DNA of 64,000 bases, taken from assembly GCA_017962445.1 (NCBI GenBank), contig JAGCVI010000022.1, positions 18,558-82,557 of the forward strand, given 5' to 3'. Every line of letters begins with the position of its first letter. The stretch's first letter is position 1. Below, piece after piece: positions 34,405 to 42,883 of the stretch. This DNA is from Bacteroidales bacterium. Its GTDB lineage: Bacteria > Bacteroidota > Bacteroidia > Bacteroidales > P3. The position numbers and the translations under genes were made by a program. Below the pieces are notes generated by a model. The model searched no databases. It was not told the DNA's origin and saw nothing but the letters and a program-made list of their open reading frames with translations.

Positions 34405-36102
34405 ATGAAACAACTTATTGAATGCGTGCCTAATATTTCTGAAGGCCGCGACATGAATATCATCAATCAGGTGACTGCCGAGATTGAAAAGGTTGAAGGT
34501 GTGAAACTTCTTGACGTTGATCCTGGTGCAACGACAAACCGTACCGTTATCACATTCGTTGGAGAGCCTGTTCAGGCCTGTGAGGCTGCTTTCCGCGTTG
34601 TAAAGAAGGCTGCCGAATTGATAGACATGCGTCAGCATCACGGTGCCCACCCCCGTCAGGGTGCAACGGATGTTTGCCCGCTGATTCCGGTGAGCAACAT
34701 CACGATGGAAGAGACTGTTGAGTATGCCCACAAGTTGGCTGAGCGTATCGGCAACGAATTGCAGATACCTATTTTCTGCTACGAGAACGCTGCCAAGCTG
34801 CCCGAGCGTCGCAACCTCGCTTATTGTCGTACTGGCGAATATGAGTCGCTGTCAACCCGTTTGGGCACAGACCAGTGGAAGCCTGACTACGGTCCCAACG
34901 CATGGAACGACCACGTGGCCCAGACCGGCGCCACTCAGGTTGGAGCTCGTGATTTCCTTGTCGCCATCAACTACAACCTCAACACAACTTCTACTCGTCG
35001 CGCCAACGCCATCGCTTTCGATGTGCGCGAAAAAGGCCGTCCGATGCGCGAAGGCGGCAAGCCCTCAGGCAAGCCCATCAAGGACGAGAACGGCAAGACC
35101 ATCATGATTCCCGGTACTTTGAAGGGTACAAAGGCAATAGGCTGGTACATTGAGGACTACGGCATTGCCCAGGTGTCGATGAACATCACATCCATCAAGG
35201 TCGCTCCTGTACATCTCTGCTTTGATGAGGTGTGCCGTTGTGCATCCAACAGAGGTCTGCGTGTAACAGGCTGCGAAATAGTGGGTTTGATTCCGAAAAG
35301 CGTTCTGATTGATGCTGGAAAATACTATCTGGCTAAACAGAAACGTTCGCTCGGCGTCAGCGAGGACGAGATTATGAAGGTGGCCATCAAATCGATGGGC
35401 CTGGACGATCTCAAGCCTTTCAATCCCAAGGAGAAAGTCATTGAATTCCTTATCGAGGACAACAGCCAGAAGAAACTCGTGGATTTGACCTGCACTGGTT
35501 TCTGTGAGGAGACGGCTTCGGAAAGCCCTGCTCCTGGCGGTGGCTCTGTGAGCGCATATATGGGCGCTTTGGCCGCTTCGCTTGGCACTATGGTTGCCAA
35601 CCTGACCGGTGGCAAGGCTGCATACGACGATGAATGGGAAAAATTCAGCGATGTTGCAGTCCATGGTCAGCAGCTCAAAAACGACTTGCTGCACTTGGTC
35701 GATGAGGACACCAACGCATTCAACAAAATCATGAATGCCTTTGGCTTGCCAAAGAAGACCGACGAGGAGAAGGCTGCCCGCAGCGAGGCCATTCAGGAGG
35801 CAACGAAATTTGCCACCGAGGTGCCGTTCCAAACCATGCAGAAATCTTTCGAGGCTTTCGAGGTTTGCCGTGCCATGGTGGAGTGGGGTAATCCTGCCAG
35901 CGTTACCGACGGTGGCGTGGGTGCATTGGCAGCCCGCAGTGCCGTGATGGGTGCGCATCTTAATGTGAAGATTAATGCCAGCAGTCTGAAGGACGAGGCG
36001 TTCAAGAGTGAAATCCTTGCCAAGGCTGCCGCCATCGAAGCCGCTGCAATTAAGGAAGAATCAGAGATTTTGGCTATCGTAAACCAGAAAATTGGTCTCT
36101 GA
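34405..36102 (+). CDS. ftcD: Bifunctional glutamate formiminotransferase / formiminotetrahydrofolate cyclodeaminase
   Basis: Histidine degradation enzyme that moves the formimino group of N-formimino-glutamate to tetrahydrofolate and then releases ammonia to give methenyl-THF. 565 residues. The N-terminal transferase domain (ECVPNISEGRD, HHGAHPRQGATDVCPLIPV) is about residues 1-300 and the C-terminal cyclodeaminase (SPAPGGGSVSAYMGALAASL) about 365-565. Complete fusion as in many Bacteroidetes. No other hut genes are in the window. Confidence 0.95.
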   Translation: MKQLIECVPNISEGRDMNIINQVTAEIEKVEGVKLLDVDPGATTNRTVITFVGEPVQACEAAFRVVKKAAELIDMRQHHGAHPRQGATDVCPLIPVSNITMEETVEYAHKLAERIGNELQIPIFCYENAAKLPERRNLAYCRTGEYESLSTRLGTDQWKPDYGPNAWNDHVAQTGATQVGARDFLVAINYNLNTTSTRRANAIAFDVREKGRPMREGGKPSGKPIKDENGKTIMIPGTLKGTKAIGWYIEDYGIAQVSMNITSIKVAPVHLCFDEVCRCASNRGLRVTGCEIVGLIPKSVLIDAGKYYLAKQKRSLGVSEDEIMKVAIKSMGLDDLKPFNPKEKVIEFLIEDNSQKKLVDLTCTGFCEETASESPAPGGGSVSAYMGALAASLGTMVANLTGGKAAYDDEWEKFSDVAVHGQQLKNDLLHLVDEDTNAFNKIMNAFGLPKKTDEEKAARSEAIQEATKFATEVPFQTMQKSFEAFEVCRAMVEWGNPASVTDGGVGALAARSAVMGAHLNVKINASSLKDEAFKSEILAKAAAIEAAAIKEESEILAIVNQKIGL

Positions 36103-36167
36103 GAATTGAATATTTGAACTCCGGCAGGCCGTCGGTACAGAATTTACGGTCTACGGAGAATAAATAA

Positions 36168-36203
36168 AAACAGGCACGCTGAAAAGCATGCCTGTTTTTT
36201 TGT
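36168..36203 (+). terminator. ftcD terminator
   Basis: AAACAGGCA (36168-36176) pairs with TGCCTGTTT (36189-36197), followed by further T. Confidence 0.88.
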
Positions 36204-36239
36204 GTAGGGCAGGGGAGAGGCCTCTGCCGGTAGACGCAG

Positions 36240-36362
36240 TTATTCGTTGACTACGTTTTCTGACACTGAGCCACGGTAGGCGGGGCAGGTCTTATGGGAG
36301 CATGACATAGCAATCATGGCAAAAGCCATAATGACCAACAGTGTTGCAATACCTTTTTTCAT
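36240..36362 (-). CDS. 40-residue lipoprotein
   Basis: A small frame that starts at ATG 36362: MKKGIATLLVIMAFAMIAMS followed by CSHKTCPAYRGSVSENVVNE and a stop. The hydrophobic segment and a cysteine after AMS form a lipobox, so the mature product would be only about 20 residues attached to a lipid. Poly-purine (AAAAAAGG) follows the start. Small lipoproteins of this form are common in Bacteroidales; function unknown. Confidence 0.65.
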   Translation of the reverse strand: MKKGIATLLVIMAFAMIAMSCSHKTCPAYRGSVSENVVNE

Positions 36363-36918
36363 GTTAAATATTTTTATTTGTTATCGTTTTCAATTTTCCA
36401 CATAACGTCATTAAATAAAATAACGTATGTACTATTGAAAAAAAAATACAAACTTATGCTGCAAATGCATTTTCCAAAATTTCCATTCTAAGCAACGTTC
36501 TCATTCTAGATGGGGCCGTTTTATGTCATTTGCAACGATAAGCGATTATAAGGGATTTCTGTAAAATGACATTTGTAAATCACAATTGTAATTCACAAAT
36601 ATAAACAAATGTAATTTGATGTAATTTGTAAATTTTACAAATGTTTTCGGGAAATATTTGTAAAAAATAGGAACACTACAAATTATAGTTTTATAATTAC
36701 TTTAAAATACTATAATTATGCATATTACTTATTTTTATTAAAGTAATAATTTAATTCATCTATACTCTTTTACATTATTGGATGTAGCTGGTTGGTATTA
36801 ATGTTTAAACACTGAATTATAGTTATTTATAAATGATTATTTTAATTATCAGTTATAACATAATAAATATTACAAAAGTAAAATGTAATAATTTTACAAA
36901 TGTTTCAAATATTATTTG
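36363..36918. other. Very AT-rich gene-free region before an XRE regulator
   Basis: About 560 bases with no gene. From 36560 onward it is dense in TTTGTAA / TTACAAA motifs in both orientations, including TTACAAAAGTAAAA near 36872 and GTACTTTTGTAAAA at 36918-36931, which form inverted copies around the promoter of the next gene. Likely a regulator-binding field. Confidence 0.5.
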
Positions 36919-36926
36919 TACTTTTG
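36919..36926 (+). promoter_or_regulatory. Promoter of the XRE regulator, -7 box TACTTTTG
   Basis: TACTTTTG matches TAnnTTTG; it lies inside one of the TTTGTAC/TTGTAA motifs, so a protein binding the motif would block it. The ATG is 36 bases downstream. Confidence 0.6.
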
Positions 36927-36962
36927 TAAAATTAAATTTTGTAAGGTTATAAATGTAAAATT

Positions 36963-37571
36963 ATGGTTGACAGGATAAATTTGATTTTACGGGCCAAAAA
37001 TATCACTGCAAGACAGTTTGCAGATGAAATAGGAATTCAGCCTTCGGGAATGTCTCATATTATTTCGGGAAGAAACCGTCCGAGTCTGGATTTTGTAATG
37101 AAGGTCATTAATCGCTATCCGGAGATTGACATTAAGTGGTTGATGTTTGGCGAGGGTGAAATGTATGCGCCGTCGATTGTTCCGAAACCAGCTGTGCCGG
37201 CTGCACCCAAGCCGCAGGTAGAGTCAAGTCCGTCGTCCGTCCCGAGCAGTGTCTCCCACAGCGATGCTGTGCCCGATCTTTTTAGTTCTGTTGACGGAAC
37301 GCTTGATTTTATGACGGAGGAGAAGCAGGAGTCGACATCTGATGAGCCTGTCCCCGCATTGGAGTCTCAGAATACCGAAACTCTATTTTCGTCACCCGTC
37401 CAGCCTGAAAACATACAAAAAACGGTATCGGAGCCACAAGTCGACGAGAAACGTCTGAATGATGTCGCCCCGATAGTTGGTCTCGAAAATTCAAATGTCG
37501 TGAAGAAGAAGATTCTGAAGGTGGTTATATTATACGAAGACCATTCATTTTCAGAGTTTTCTCCGGAATGA
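36963..37571 (+). CDS. XRE-family transcriptional regulator with long acidic tail
   Basis: 202 residues. The N-terminal helix-turn-helix (ITARQFADEIGIQPSGMSHI, about residues 13-32) and following DIKWLMFGEGEMY are typical of Bacteroidetes XRE regulators resembling phage repressors. The rest is a disordered Pro/Ser/Glu-rich tail ending in a conserved-looking beta segment (KKKILKVVILYEDHSFSEFS). No peptidase domain is seen. The dense repeats upstream suggest autoregulation. Confidence 0.82.
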   Translation: MVDRINLILRAKNITARQFADEIGIQPSGMSHIISGRNRPSLDFVMKVINRYPEIDIKWLMFGEGEMYAPSIVPKPAVPAAPKPQVESSPSSVPSSVSHSDAVPDLFSSVDGTLDFMTEEKQESTSDEPVPALESQNTETLFSSPVQPENIQKTVSEPQVDEKRLNDVAPIVGLENSNVVKKKILKVVILYEDHSFSEFSPE

Positions 37572-37617
37572 ATGGCCTTCGGTGCCTAAGCTCAATCAAT
37601 GAGCCAATAGTATCTTC

Positions 37618-38169
37618 TTATTTTATATTGTTTTTCTTTTCAAAGCTCTTTATTAATTCCTCGTTGCTGTAGTCGAGGAGCTTCATGCTTTTCTGGATAT
37701 CGCTAGCGAGGTAGTGGTCGGGGTATTCGTCAAGGAAATTCTGATAGGCTTTGCGAGCCTCCTCTTTTCTGCCAGCATTGTCAAGGTCAATGGCTTTTTC
37801 GTAATAGCAATCGATTAGACTTGCGTAGTTTGGATAGTTGTTAATTACGCGGTCGTAGTATTCGACCATCTTGTCGAATTCACCCATGTTGTTGCTGATT
37901 GCGGCGGCACGGTGCAAATAGTAGGCTGAAATGGAATCATCCGGGAATGCATCGGCGTATTGGACGAATTTTTCAACGGCATTGTTGCCTTTTACAGGGT
38001 CGGCACTTTCGGCCATAATATCCTGACGCAGGCTTTTGTCGATGTCGCTGACTTCCTGCGATAGCTTTGCTTTGTCTGGCGTAGAGTCTTCTTTCTTGTC
38101 GCCAGAGTGGTTGCAGGCTGCTGCCAGAGCCACAGCGAAGATGGTGTATATCAGATGTCTGGTCTTCAT
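37618..38169 (-). CDS. TPR-containing lipoprotein
   Basis: 183 residues. Lipoprotein signal peptide (MKTRHLIYTIFAVALAAAC), then a charged linker and about three tetratricopeptide-like repeats (SISAYYLHRAAAISNNMGEF, ASLIDCYYEKAIDLDNAGRK). Probably anchored in the outer membrane facing the periplasm, where TPR domains act as scaffolds. Nine bases downstream of def on the same strand, so likely co-transcribed with it. Confidence 0.82.
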   Translation of the reverse strand: MKTRHLIYTIFAVALAAACNHSGDKKEDSTPDKAKLSQEVSDIDKSLRQDIMAESADPVKGNNAVEKFVQYADAFPDDSISAYYLHRAAAISNNMGEFDKMVEYYDRVINNYPNYASLIDCYYEKAIDLDNAGRKEEARKAYQNFLDEYPDHYLASDIQKSMKLLDYSNEELIKSFEKKNNIK

Positions 38170-38178
38170 AAGTGATGG

Positions 38179-38739
38179 TTATTTTTTATTCTTTACTCTA
38201 TATTTAGGTCTAACCCTGCCTGAGATCACATCGTTCAGCTTGCGTTTTATCATTGTGCGGCGCAGCGGGCTGAGGCGGTCGGTAAACACTTTGCCGTGCA
38301 GATGGTCGATTTCGTGTTGTGCGACGCGGGCGAACATGCCGTCGATTTCTTCGGTGTGTTCGTTGAAATCCTCGTCGAACCAATGCAGCACGATACTTTC
38401 TGGGCGCAGGACATCCTCGTGGATTTCGGGGATGCTCAGACAGCCCTCGTTGAAGTATTTCTTCTCTCCCTTTTCTTCGAGTATCTCAGGGTTAATCAGC
38501 ACATGGCGTTCCTCCTCAGGACCATAGGAGTCGGTTTTCTCGTTATAAGGGCGGAATCCGATGACGACTAACTGTATCGACTTGTCGATCTGCGGAGCTG
38601 CAAGTCCAACGCCGTCAGCATTGTACATGGTCTCGAACATGTCGGCAATAAGTTGCTTGAGGTCGGGGTAGTCTTTGGTGATGGGGGCTGCTTCCTTGCG
38701 GAGCATTGGGTCGCCGTATGTAACAATTGGAAGATTCAT
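38179..38739 (-). CDS. def: Peptide deformylase
   Basis: Removes the formyl group from the N-terminal methionine of new proteins. 186 residues with the three family motifs: GVGLAAPQID, NEGCLSIPEI with the metal-binding Cys, and QHEIDHLHGKVF with the two His and catalytic Glu. Lies in an apparent minus-strand operon ruvX-def-lipoprotein. Confidence 0.96.
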   Translation of the reverse strand: MNLPIVTYGDPMLRKEAAPITKDYPDLKQLIADMFETMYNADGVGLAAPQIDKSIQLVVIGFRPYNEKTDSYGPEEERHVLINPEILEEKGEKKYFNEGCLSIPEIHEDVLRPESIVLHWFDEDFNEHTEEIDGMFARVAQHEIDHLHGKVFTDRLSPLRRTMIKRKLNDVISGRVRPKYRVKNKK

Positions 38740-38771
38740 GGAGATAGGGTTTATGGGTTATATGAAAGATA

Positions 38772-39197
38772 TTATTGTTTTGTATTATCGTTTAGTTGCA
38801 TGAAGTTCTGTAGGATAAGTACTGCGCTAACGGTGTCGACAAGAGCTTTGTCTCGGCGGCGCTTCATGCCAAGTCCACCGTCAATCATGGCCTGGAACGC
38901 CATCTTTGATGTGAAGCGTTCATCCATGCGGCTGACAGGTATTTGCGGGAAACGTGCAGCAAGGGCTTTGAGAAACGGCTCGATAAGGCGTGCCGACTCC
39001 GACGGAGTATTGTCCATATGTTTGGGCTCACCGACGACGAAGCGTTCCACTTCTTCGCGACGGCAGTATTCGTCGAGGTATGGCATTAGCTTGTTGGTGT
39101 CGACAGTGGCCAATGCGGTGGCAATTATCTGCTCCGGGTCGGTGACGGCAAGTCCCGTACGCTTTATGCCATAGTCTATTGCCATGATTCTGCCCAT
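38772..39197 (-). CDS. ruvX: RuvX/YqgF-family Holliday junction resolvase-like nuclease
   Basis: 141 residues from ATG 39197 (MGRIMAIDYGIKRTG). RNase H-like fold with the catalytic Asp of AIDYG, Glu in VVGEPKHMDN, and Asp in the C-terminal KALVDTVSAVLIL. The family is implicated in pre-16S rRNA 5' maturation. An upstream extension in the same frame lacks a good start and is rejected. Confidence 0.93.
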   Translation of the reverse strand: MGRIMAIDYGIKRTGLAVTDPEQIIATALATVDTNKLMPYLDEYCRREEVERFVVGEPKHMDNTPSESARLIEPFLKALAARFPQIPVSRMDERFTSKMAFQAMIDGGLGMKRRRDKALVDTVSAVLILQNFMQLNDNTKQ

Positions 39198-39344
39198 TTT
39201 TTTTGCTGTTTTTGAAAGTGCAAAATTACAAAATAAATCACAATAATTGTTCTTTTTGTTTGAAAAAATGAAATTTTTGAGCCAATACATTGCTTTTGAT
39301 TATAAAGTAGTTAAGACAATCATCGTTGCCTGTTACGAATTTTT

Positions 39345-39377
39345 TTTGTCCATATTGTGAAAAGTTTGTACTTTTGC
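39345..39377 (+). promoter_or_regulatory. tRNA gene promoter
   Basis: TTTG at 39345-39348 and TACTTTTG at 39370-39377, spacer 21. The tRNA begins 26 bases after the -7 box. Confidence 0.7.
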
Positions 39378-39402
39378 ACCCGATTTTGACAACAAAATCG
39401 CG

Positions 39403-39476
39403 GTCCCTTAGCTCAGTCGGTTAGAGCAGCTGACTCATAATCAGCGGGTCCTTGGTTCGAGCCCAAGAGGGACCAC
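39403..39476 (+). tRNA. tRNA with CAT anticodon (Met or Ile2)
   Basis: 74-base cloverleaf: acceptor GGTCCCT/AGGGACC with discriminator A, D-arm AGCTCAGTCGGTTAGAGC, anticodon arm CAGCTGACTCATAATCAGCGG with CAT, T-arm CTTGG TTCGAGC CCAAG. CCA is not fully encoded. A CAT anticodon can be elongator Met or the Ile2 tRNA modified to lysidine. Acceptor pairs C4-G69 and C5-G68 resemble E. coli Ile2 more than Met. Confidence 0.93.
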
Positions 39477-39480
39477 AAAA

Positions 39481-39514
39481 AAAAGGAGGATTCTTCGGAT
39501 TCTTCCTTTTTTTT
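39481..39514 (+). terminator. tRNA terminator
   Basis: AAAAGGA (39481-39487) pairs with TCCTTTT (39504-39510) and is followed by TTTT. Confidence 0.7.
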
Positions 39515-39888
39515 ATAAAAATGTATTATCTATTGACGGAATTGATTGTAGTCCAATATAATGACAATTGAGGAGGACGTATTTGATGATGTATTATAAA
39601 GCGGCTGATTTATATTATATAGGAGTCTATTGTTTTGCTCCTCTTTTGTTTACTTTTTGCCCAATACCTATTCAGCGATAATTTTATCCGAACCTAGTCC
39701 GAGTTATAAGCCACCAGCTACCATTGCTCATAGATGCGTTTTTTGACCAAACCGATGGGTCTTATTGAGAAGTGTATCGGGTTGTTCTACACCCTTAAAC
39801 CAACACGGATCCGCAAGTGAAAAATGCTCTACAAAAAAAGGAAGCCCCTAAAATGAGACTTCCTTCTTTGTGTTTTAATATCCGATTC
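39515..39888. other. Intergenic region without a clear gene
   Basis: A 28-codon frame at 39734-39820 (MRFLTKPMGLIEKCIGLFYT and further) is protein-like but too short to judge; it may be a scrap of a mobile-element protein. GGAAG/CTTCC with flanking A and T runs (about 39836-39871) is a plausible terminator of the minus-strand gene to the right. Nothing else seen. Confidence 0.45.
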
Positions 39889-41082
39889 TTATTCCATCAT
39901 GATTTCCATGATTTCTTTCGCCAAATCAGTTTCTTCTTCAAATCCGTTTTTATCATGGTTTTTTCCATCCAGAGATCTACTACCATCTATTACAAGTATG
40001 AAATAGGTATTAATCATTTCATTGGTTTTTTCGATATATTCGGAATTTCTTTGCCATAATCCGGGTTGTATTTCATAGTCCTGGGTTGTTGCACTTTTTT
40101 TAGGATAATAAGCATGGCCGTCTTTTAATTGGAAATCCTCTATGACAAATAATGCATTGATATTGTCACCACTTATTGCTTTGATTGTTGCTGTGGCGCC
40201 ATTGCTTAGTGCTACGTCTGTCAAAGAATAGGAAGATAATGACTTCTTTAACGTAGCCGTAAGTGTAACTTCTTCTCCTTCGTTATTTTTGAAATTCATG
40301 CGAATCTTTTTCCCTGCATAGCTTTTAGCTACCCTGAACGTATACGATGTTTGTTTAAGTTTTTCTTTTGTCTTTTCAATAATACTATCGAAATTATTTG
40401 CACTAATTAATTCTGGTGCTTCGCCATTGGAGGAATAACGAAAACACTCCATGCTATTTCTTAATATTTTATCGTATTGCTCGTCAGTCATATTATTCAT
40501 CCGTTTTGCCTCTTCAATGTCGTCACCTTCATACATCAAAGTGTAAACTTCAAATTCATTTTTGTGCCAAAGACCCATGGCATGTTTAAGTTTCCTTTGA
40601 ATTCTTTTTTGGTATTTTTCTGGGGATATGCTGAACATTATTCGTCCATCTTTTTTTGCTACCTGTGGCGATGAATTATCCAATCCGTCCGTCAGTAAAA
40701 AAATATAGTATCTTGTTTTGGGATCGTTTCTTGCTATTTTTTTACGAATATATTTGACTCTTTGTGCGGCAAGTTCCATTGCATAATATGCAGAGGTATT
40801 GTTTCCTCTAGGCACTTTGTCAATAGAATATTTCATCTTGGTTACATCGTTTTCGTTCAGTAAATTGTATGGTGCTGATTGGGGCTTAAAATTCATAAAC
40901 ATACCACGTGAAGTTGTGGTGTAGCTTGTTTCTACCTCATCGCTAAAACCAATAACATCACCACGGAAAAATTGTTTATGTTCTGTACAAGACGAAAATA
41001 GCATGATAGATATTGTCGCAAACAAAAGTGTTGTCCTTTTGGTTAGGGTTCTTTTAATTAAAAATATTGTTTGTTTTTTCAT
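39889..41082 (-). CDS. Lipoprotein with von Willebrand A-like domain
   Basis: About 397 residues from ATG 41082; an ATG at 41112 is also possible. Signal region LLFATISIMLFSSC gives a lipobox Cys. A vWA-like core follows: the segment RYYIFLLTDGLDNSSP matches the central strand and metal-site loop, and near the C-terminus comes YFILVIDGSRSLDGKNHD, which resembles the MIDAS DxSxS strand but out of the usual order, as if circularly permuted. Likely on the cell surface. Function unknown; it stands alone with its own upstream region. Confidence 0.65.
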   Translation of the reverse strand: MKKQTIFLIKRTLTKRTTLLFATISIMLFSSCTEHKQFFRGDVIGFSDEVETSYTTTSRGMFMNFKPQSAPYNLLNENDVTKMKYSIDKVPRGNNTSAYYAMELAAQRVKYIRKKIARNDPKTRYYIFLLTDGLDNSSPQVAKKDGRIMFSISPEKYQKRIQRKLKHAMGLWHKNEFEVYTLMYEGDDIEEAKRMNNMTDEQYDKILRNSMECFRYSSNGEAPELISANNFDSIIEKTKEKLKQTSYTFRVAKSYAGKKIRMNFKNNEGEEVTLTATLKKSLSSYSLTDVALSNGATATIKAISGDNINALFVIEDFQLKDGHAYYPKKSATTQDYEIQPGLWQRNSEYIEKTNEMINTYFILVIDGSRSLDGKNHDKNGFEEETDLAKEIMEIMME

Positions 41083-41185
41083 TGTTGATGTTGCCTGTTT
41101 TATCATTGGCACGTCGTTTTGAGTAAAAAAATATGGTGCCTAAGAAATATACACATAAAAAAAGCGTGGCACTTTCGCTTTCATT

Positions 41186-41315
41186 GGAATCTTTGAGGTC
41201 TTGGACTACCTGATACTTCCCAATTACAACGTTTAAAGCCCACGCCAACCGGCGAGAGCGACGTTACTTTACATTTGGAAGTATCATTTGAAAGTGTCCA
41301 AGTTTCAAAGATTCC
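41186..41315. repeat. Long imperfect inverted repeat
   Basis: Matched arms: GGAATCTTTGA (41186-41196) with TCAAAGATTCC (41305-41315); TTGGAC (41201-41206) with GTCCAA (41296-41301); TGATACTTCC (41211-41220) with GGAAGTATCA (41277-41286). The intervening loop has a CGCC/GGCG palindrome. Arms of about 40 bases around a 56-base centre suggest a mobile-element scar, a recombination site or a structured leader of the vWA lipoprotein gene. Confidence 0.6.
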
Positions 41316-41741
41316 CATGTTTAGCTACTTCGCTATTTTCTATTCTATGATGTGCGTATCAATCTGTTATCAATGTTTCATTGGCGATATTTTCAGTTAA
41401 TAATCTATTTCCTTTTTCACTGCAAAATTACAACAAAAAAATTGATTGTCAAAATTTATTTTCAAATTCTTCAATAACTCAACAAAACAGGGGTGATTTC
41501 TTTGAAAAACCAACCCTTATTCTCTCTTTCCGACTTAATCACCATCAAAATGCTATCTGTCGGGGTTGGGATGGGTTGAATCTGTAATCCATTTTCAGTA
41601 AATAATTTGGATACTGTCATTCTTTAATTTTAAGTTTTGAGTGTTTTTGCCGTGTCTTTCAAAGCCAATCGGTAGGCGCACAGGACATGCCTCGCCTCCA
41701 AGACAACTTAACAGAATTACGCAAACGGTATATAAAAATAT
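41316..41741. other. Gene-free region upstream of ilvE
   Basis: No credible gene; a 68-codon frame at 41381-41587 has unlikely composition and no start context. Sequence is AT-rich with no repeats that I can see. Confidence 0.5.
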
Positions 41742-41772
41742 TTTGTCGAATTGAATTAATTGCCTATCTTTG
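41742..41772 (+). promoter_or_regulatory. ilvE promoter
   Basis: TTTG (41742-41745), 19 bases, TATCTTTG (41765-41772): perfect Bacteroidetes promoter. Start near 41779, 40 bases before the ATG. Confidence 0.88.
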
Positions 41773-41818
41773 CATTTGCTTATAATAAATGTAATACATT
41801 AATAAAAAACTAAATATC

Positions 41819-42832
41819 ATGAATATAGATTGGCAAAACCTTCCGTTTGGTTACGTAAAAACGGATTACAATGTACGTTGCTGGTATCGCGACGGCAAAT
41901 GGGGTGAGATTGAGGTCTCCTCGGAAGAGACTATCAACATCCACATGGCTGCCTCAAGTCTGCACTACGGACAGGAGTCGTTCGAAGGCTTGAAGGCTTA
42001 CCGTTGCAAGGACGGCAAGATACGCATGTTCCGTCCCGACGAGAACGCCGCCCGCATGCAGAACACCAGCCGTGGCATTATGATGCCTGAGATGCCCACC
42101 GACCGCTTTATCGAGATGTGCAAGAAGGTTGTTAAGATGAACGAGCGTTTCATCCCGCCTTACGGCACCGGCGCAAGCCTGTACCTGCGTCCTTTGATGA
42201 TTGGTACTGGTATCACCGTGGGTGTGAAGCCCGCCAACGAGTATCTATTCCTCATCTTCGTAACCCCCGTCGGACCTTACTTCAAGGGCGGTTTCCAGGC
42301 CAACCCCTATGTTATCACTCGCAAGTATGACCGTTCGGCTCCTCTCGGAACCGGTATCTACAAGGTGGGTGGCAACTATGCTGCTTCGCTGAGAGCTCAC
42401 GTCGAGGCTTGCCATGGTGGCCAGTACGCCTGCGAGTTCTATCTTGACGCCAAGGAGAAAAAATATGTCGACGAGGCTGGCGCTGCCAACTTCTTCGCCA
42501 TCAAGGACGGTGTGTACATCACTCCGAAGTCGACTTCAATTCTTCCCTCAATCACCAACAAGAGCCTTATGCAGTTGGCTGAGGATATGGGCATCAAGGT
42601 TGAGCGTCGTCCCATCGCCGTCGAGGAGCTGGCAGAGTGCCAGGAGGCAGGTGCCTGCGGTACTGCCGCCGTCATCAGCCCTATCGAGCGCATCGACGAC
42701 CCCGAAGCTGGCAAGAGCTACGAGTTCGGCAAGAAACCCGGTCCTATCAGCACCAAGCTTTACGAGCATCTGCGTGCCATCCAGCTGGGCGAGGCCGAGG
42801 ACAAGCACAACTGGAACGTTATTGTCGACTGA
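41819..42832 (+). CDS. ilvE: Branched-chain amino acid aminotransferase
   Basis: PLP-dependent fold type IV transaminase for the last step of Leu, Ile and Val synthesis. 337 residues. Signatures: SLHYGQESFEGLKAYRCKDG, LRPLMIGTG, PLGTGIYKVGGNYAASL with the PLP Lys in this segment, YVDEAGAANFFAIKDG and GACGTAAVISPI. Monocistronic, between a strong promoter and a strong terminator. Confidence 0.95.
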   Translation: MNIDWQNLPFGYVKTDYNVRCWYRDGKWGEIEVSSEETINIHMAASSLHYGQESFEGLKAYRCKDGKIRMFRPDENAARMQNTSRGIMMPEMPTDRFIEMCKKVVKMNERFIPPYGTGASLYLRPLMIGTGITVGVKPANEYLFLIFVTPVGPYFKGGFQANPYVITRKYDRSAPLGTGIYKVGGNYAASLRAHVEACHGGQYACEFYLDAKEKKYVDEAGAANFFAIKDGVYITPKSTSILPSITNKSLMQLAEDMGIKVERRPIAVEELAECQEAGACGTAAVISPIERIDDPEAGKSYEFGKKPGPISTKLYEHLRAIQLGEAEDKHNWNVIVD

Positions 42833-42855
42833 TTTTCTTGAAGAAAATATAAAAC

Positions 42856-42883
42856 AAAAAGCCGCTCGTCTGAGCGGCTTTTT
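42856..42883 (+). terminator. ilvE terminator
   Basis: GCCGCTC (42861-42867), GTCT loop, GAGCGGC (42872-42878), with A-run before and T-run after; may work in both directions. Confidence 0.92.

Noticed and set aside
41054-41248. 64-codon minus-strand frame covering the left arm of the inverted repeat
   Set aside because: Overlaps the N-terminus of the vWA lipoprotein and the inverted repeat; looks like a by-product of the repeat.
41381-41587. 68-codon frame upstream of ilvE
   Set aside because: Composition is unlike local proteins, no start context, and it lies in AT-rich intergenic DNA.
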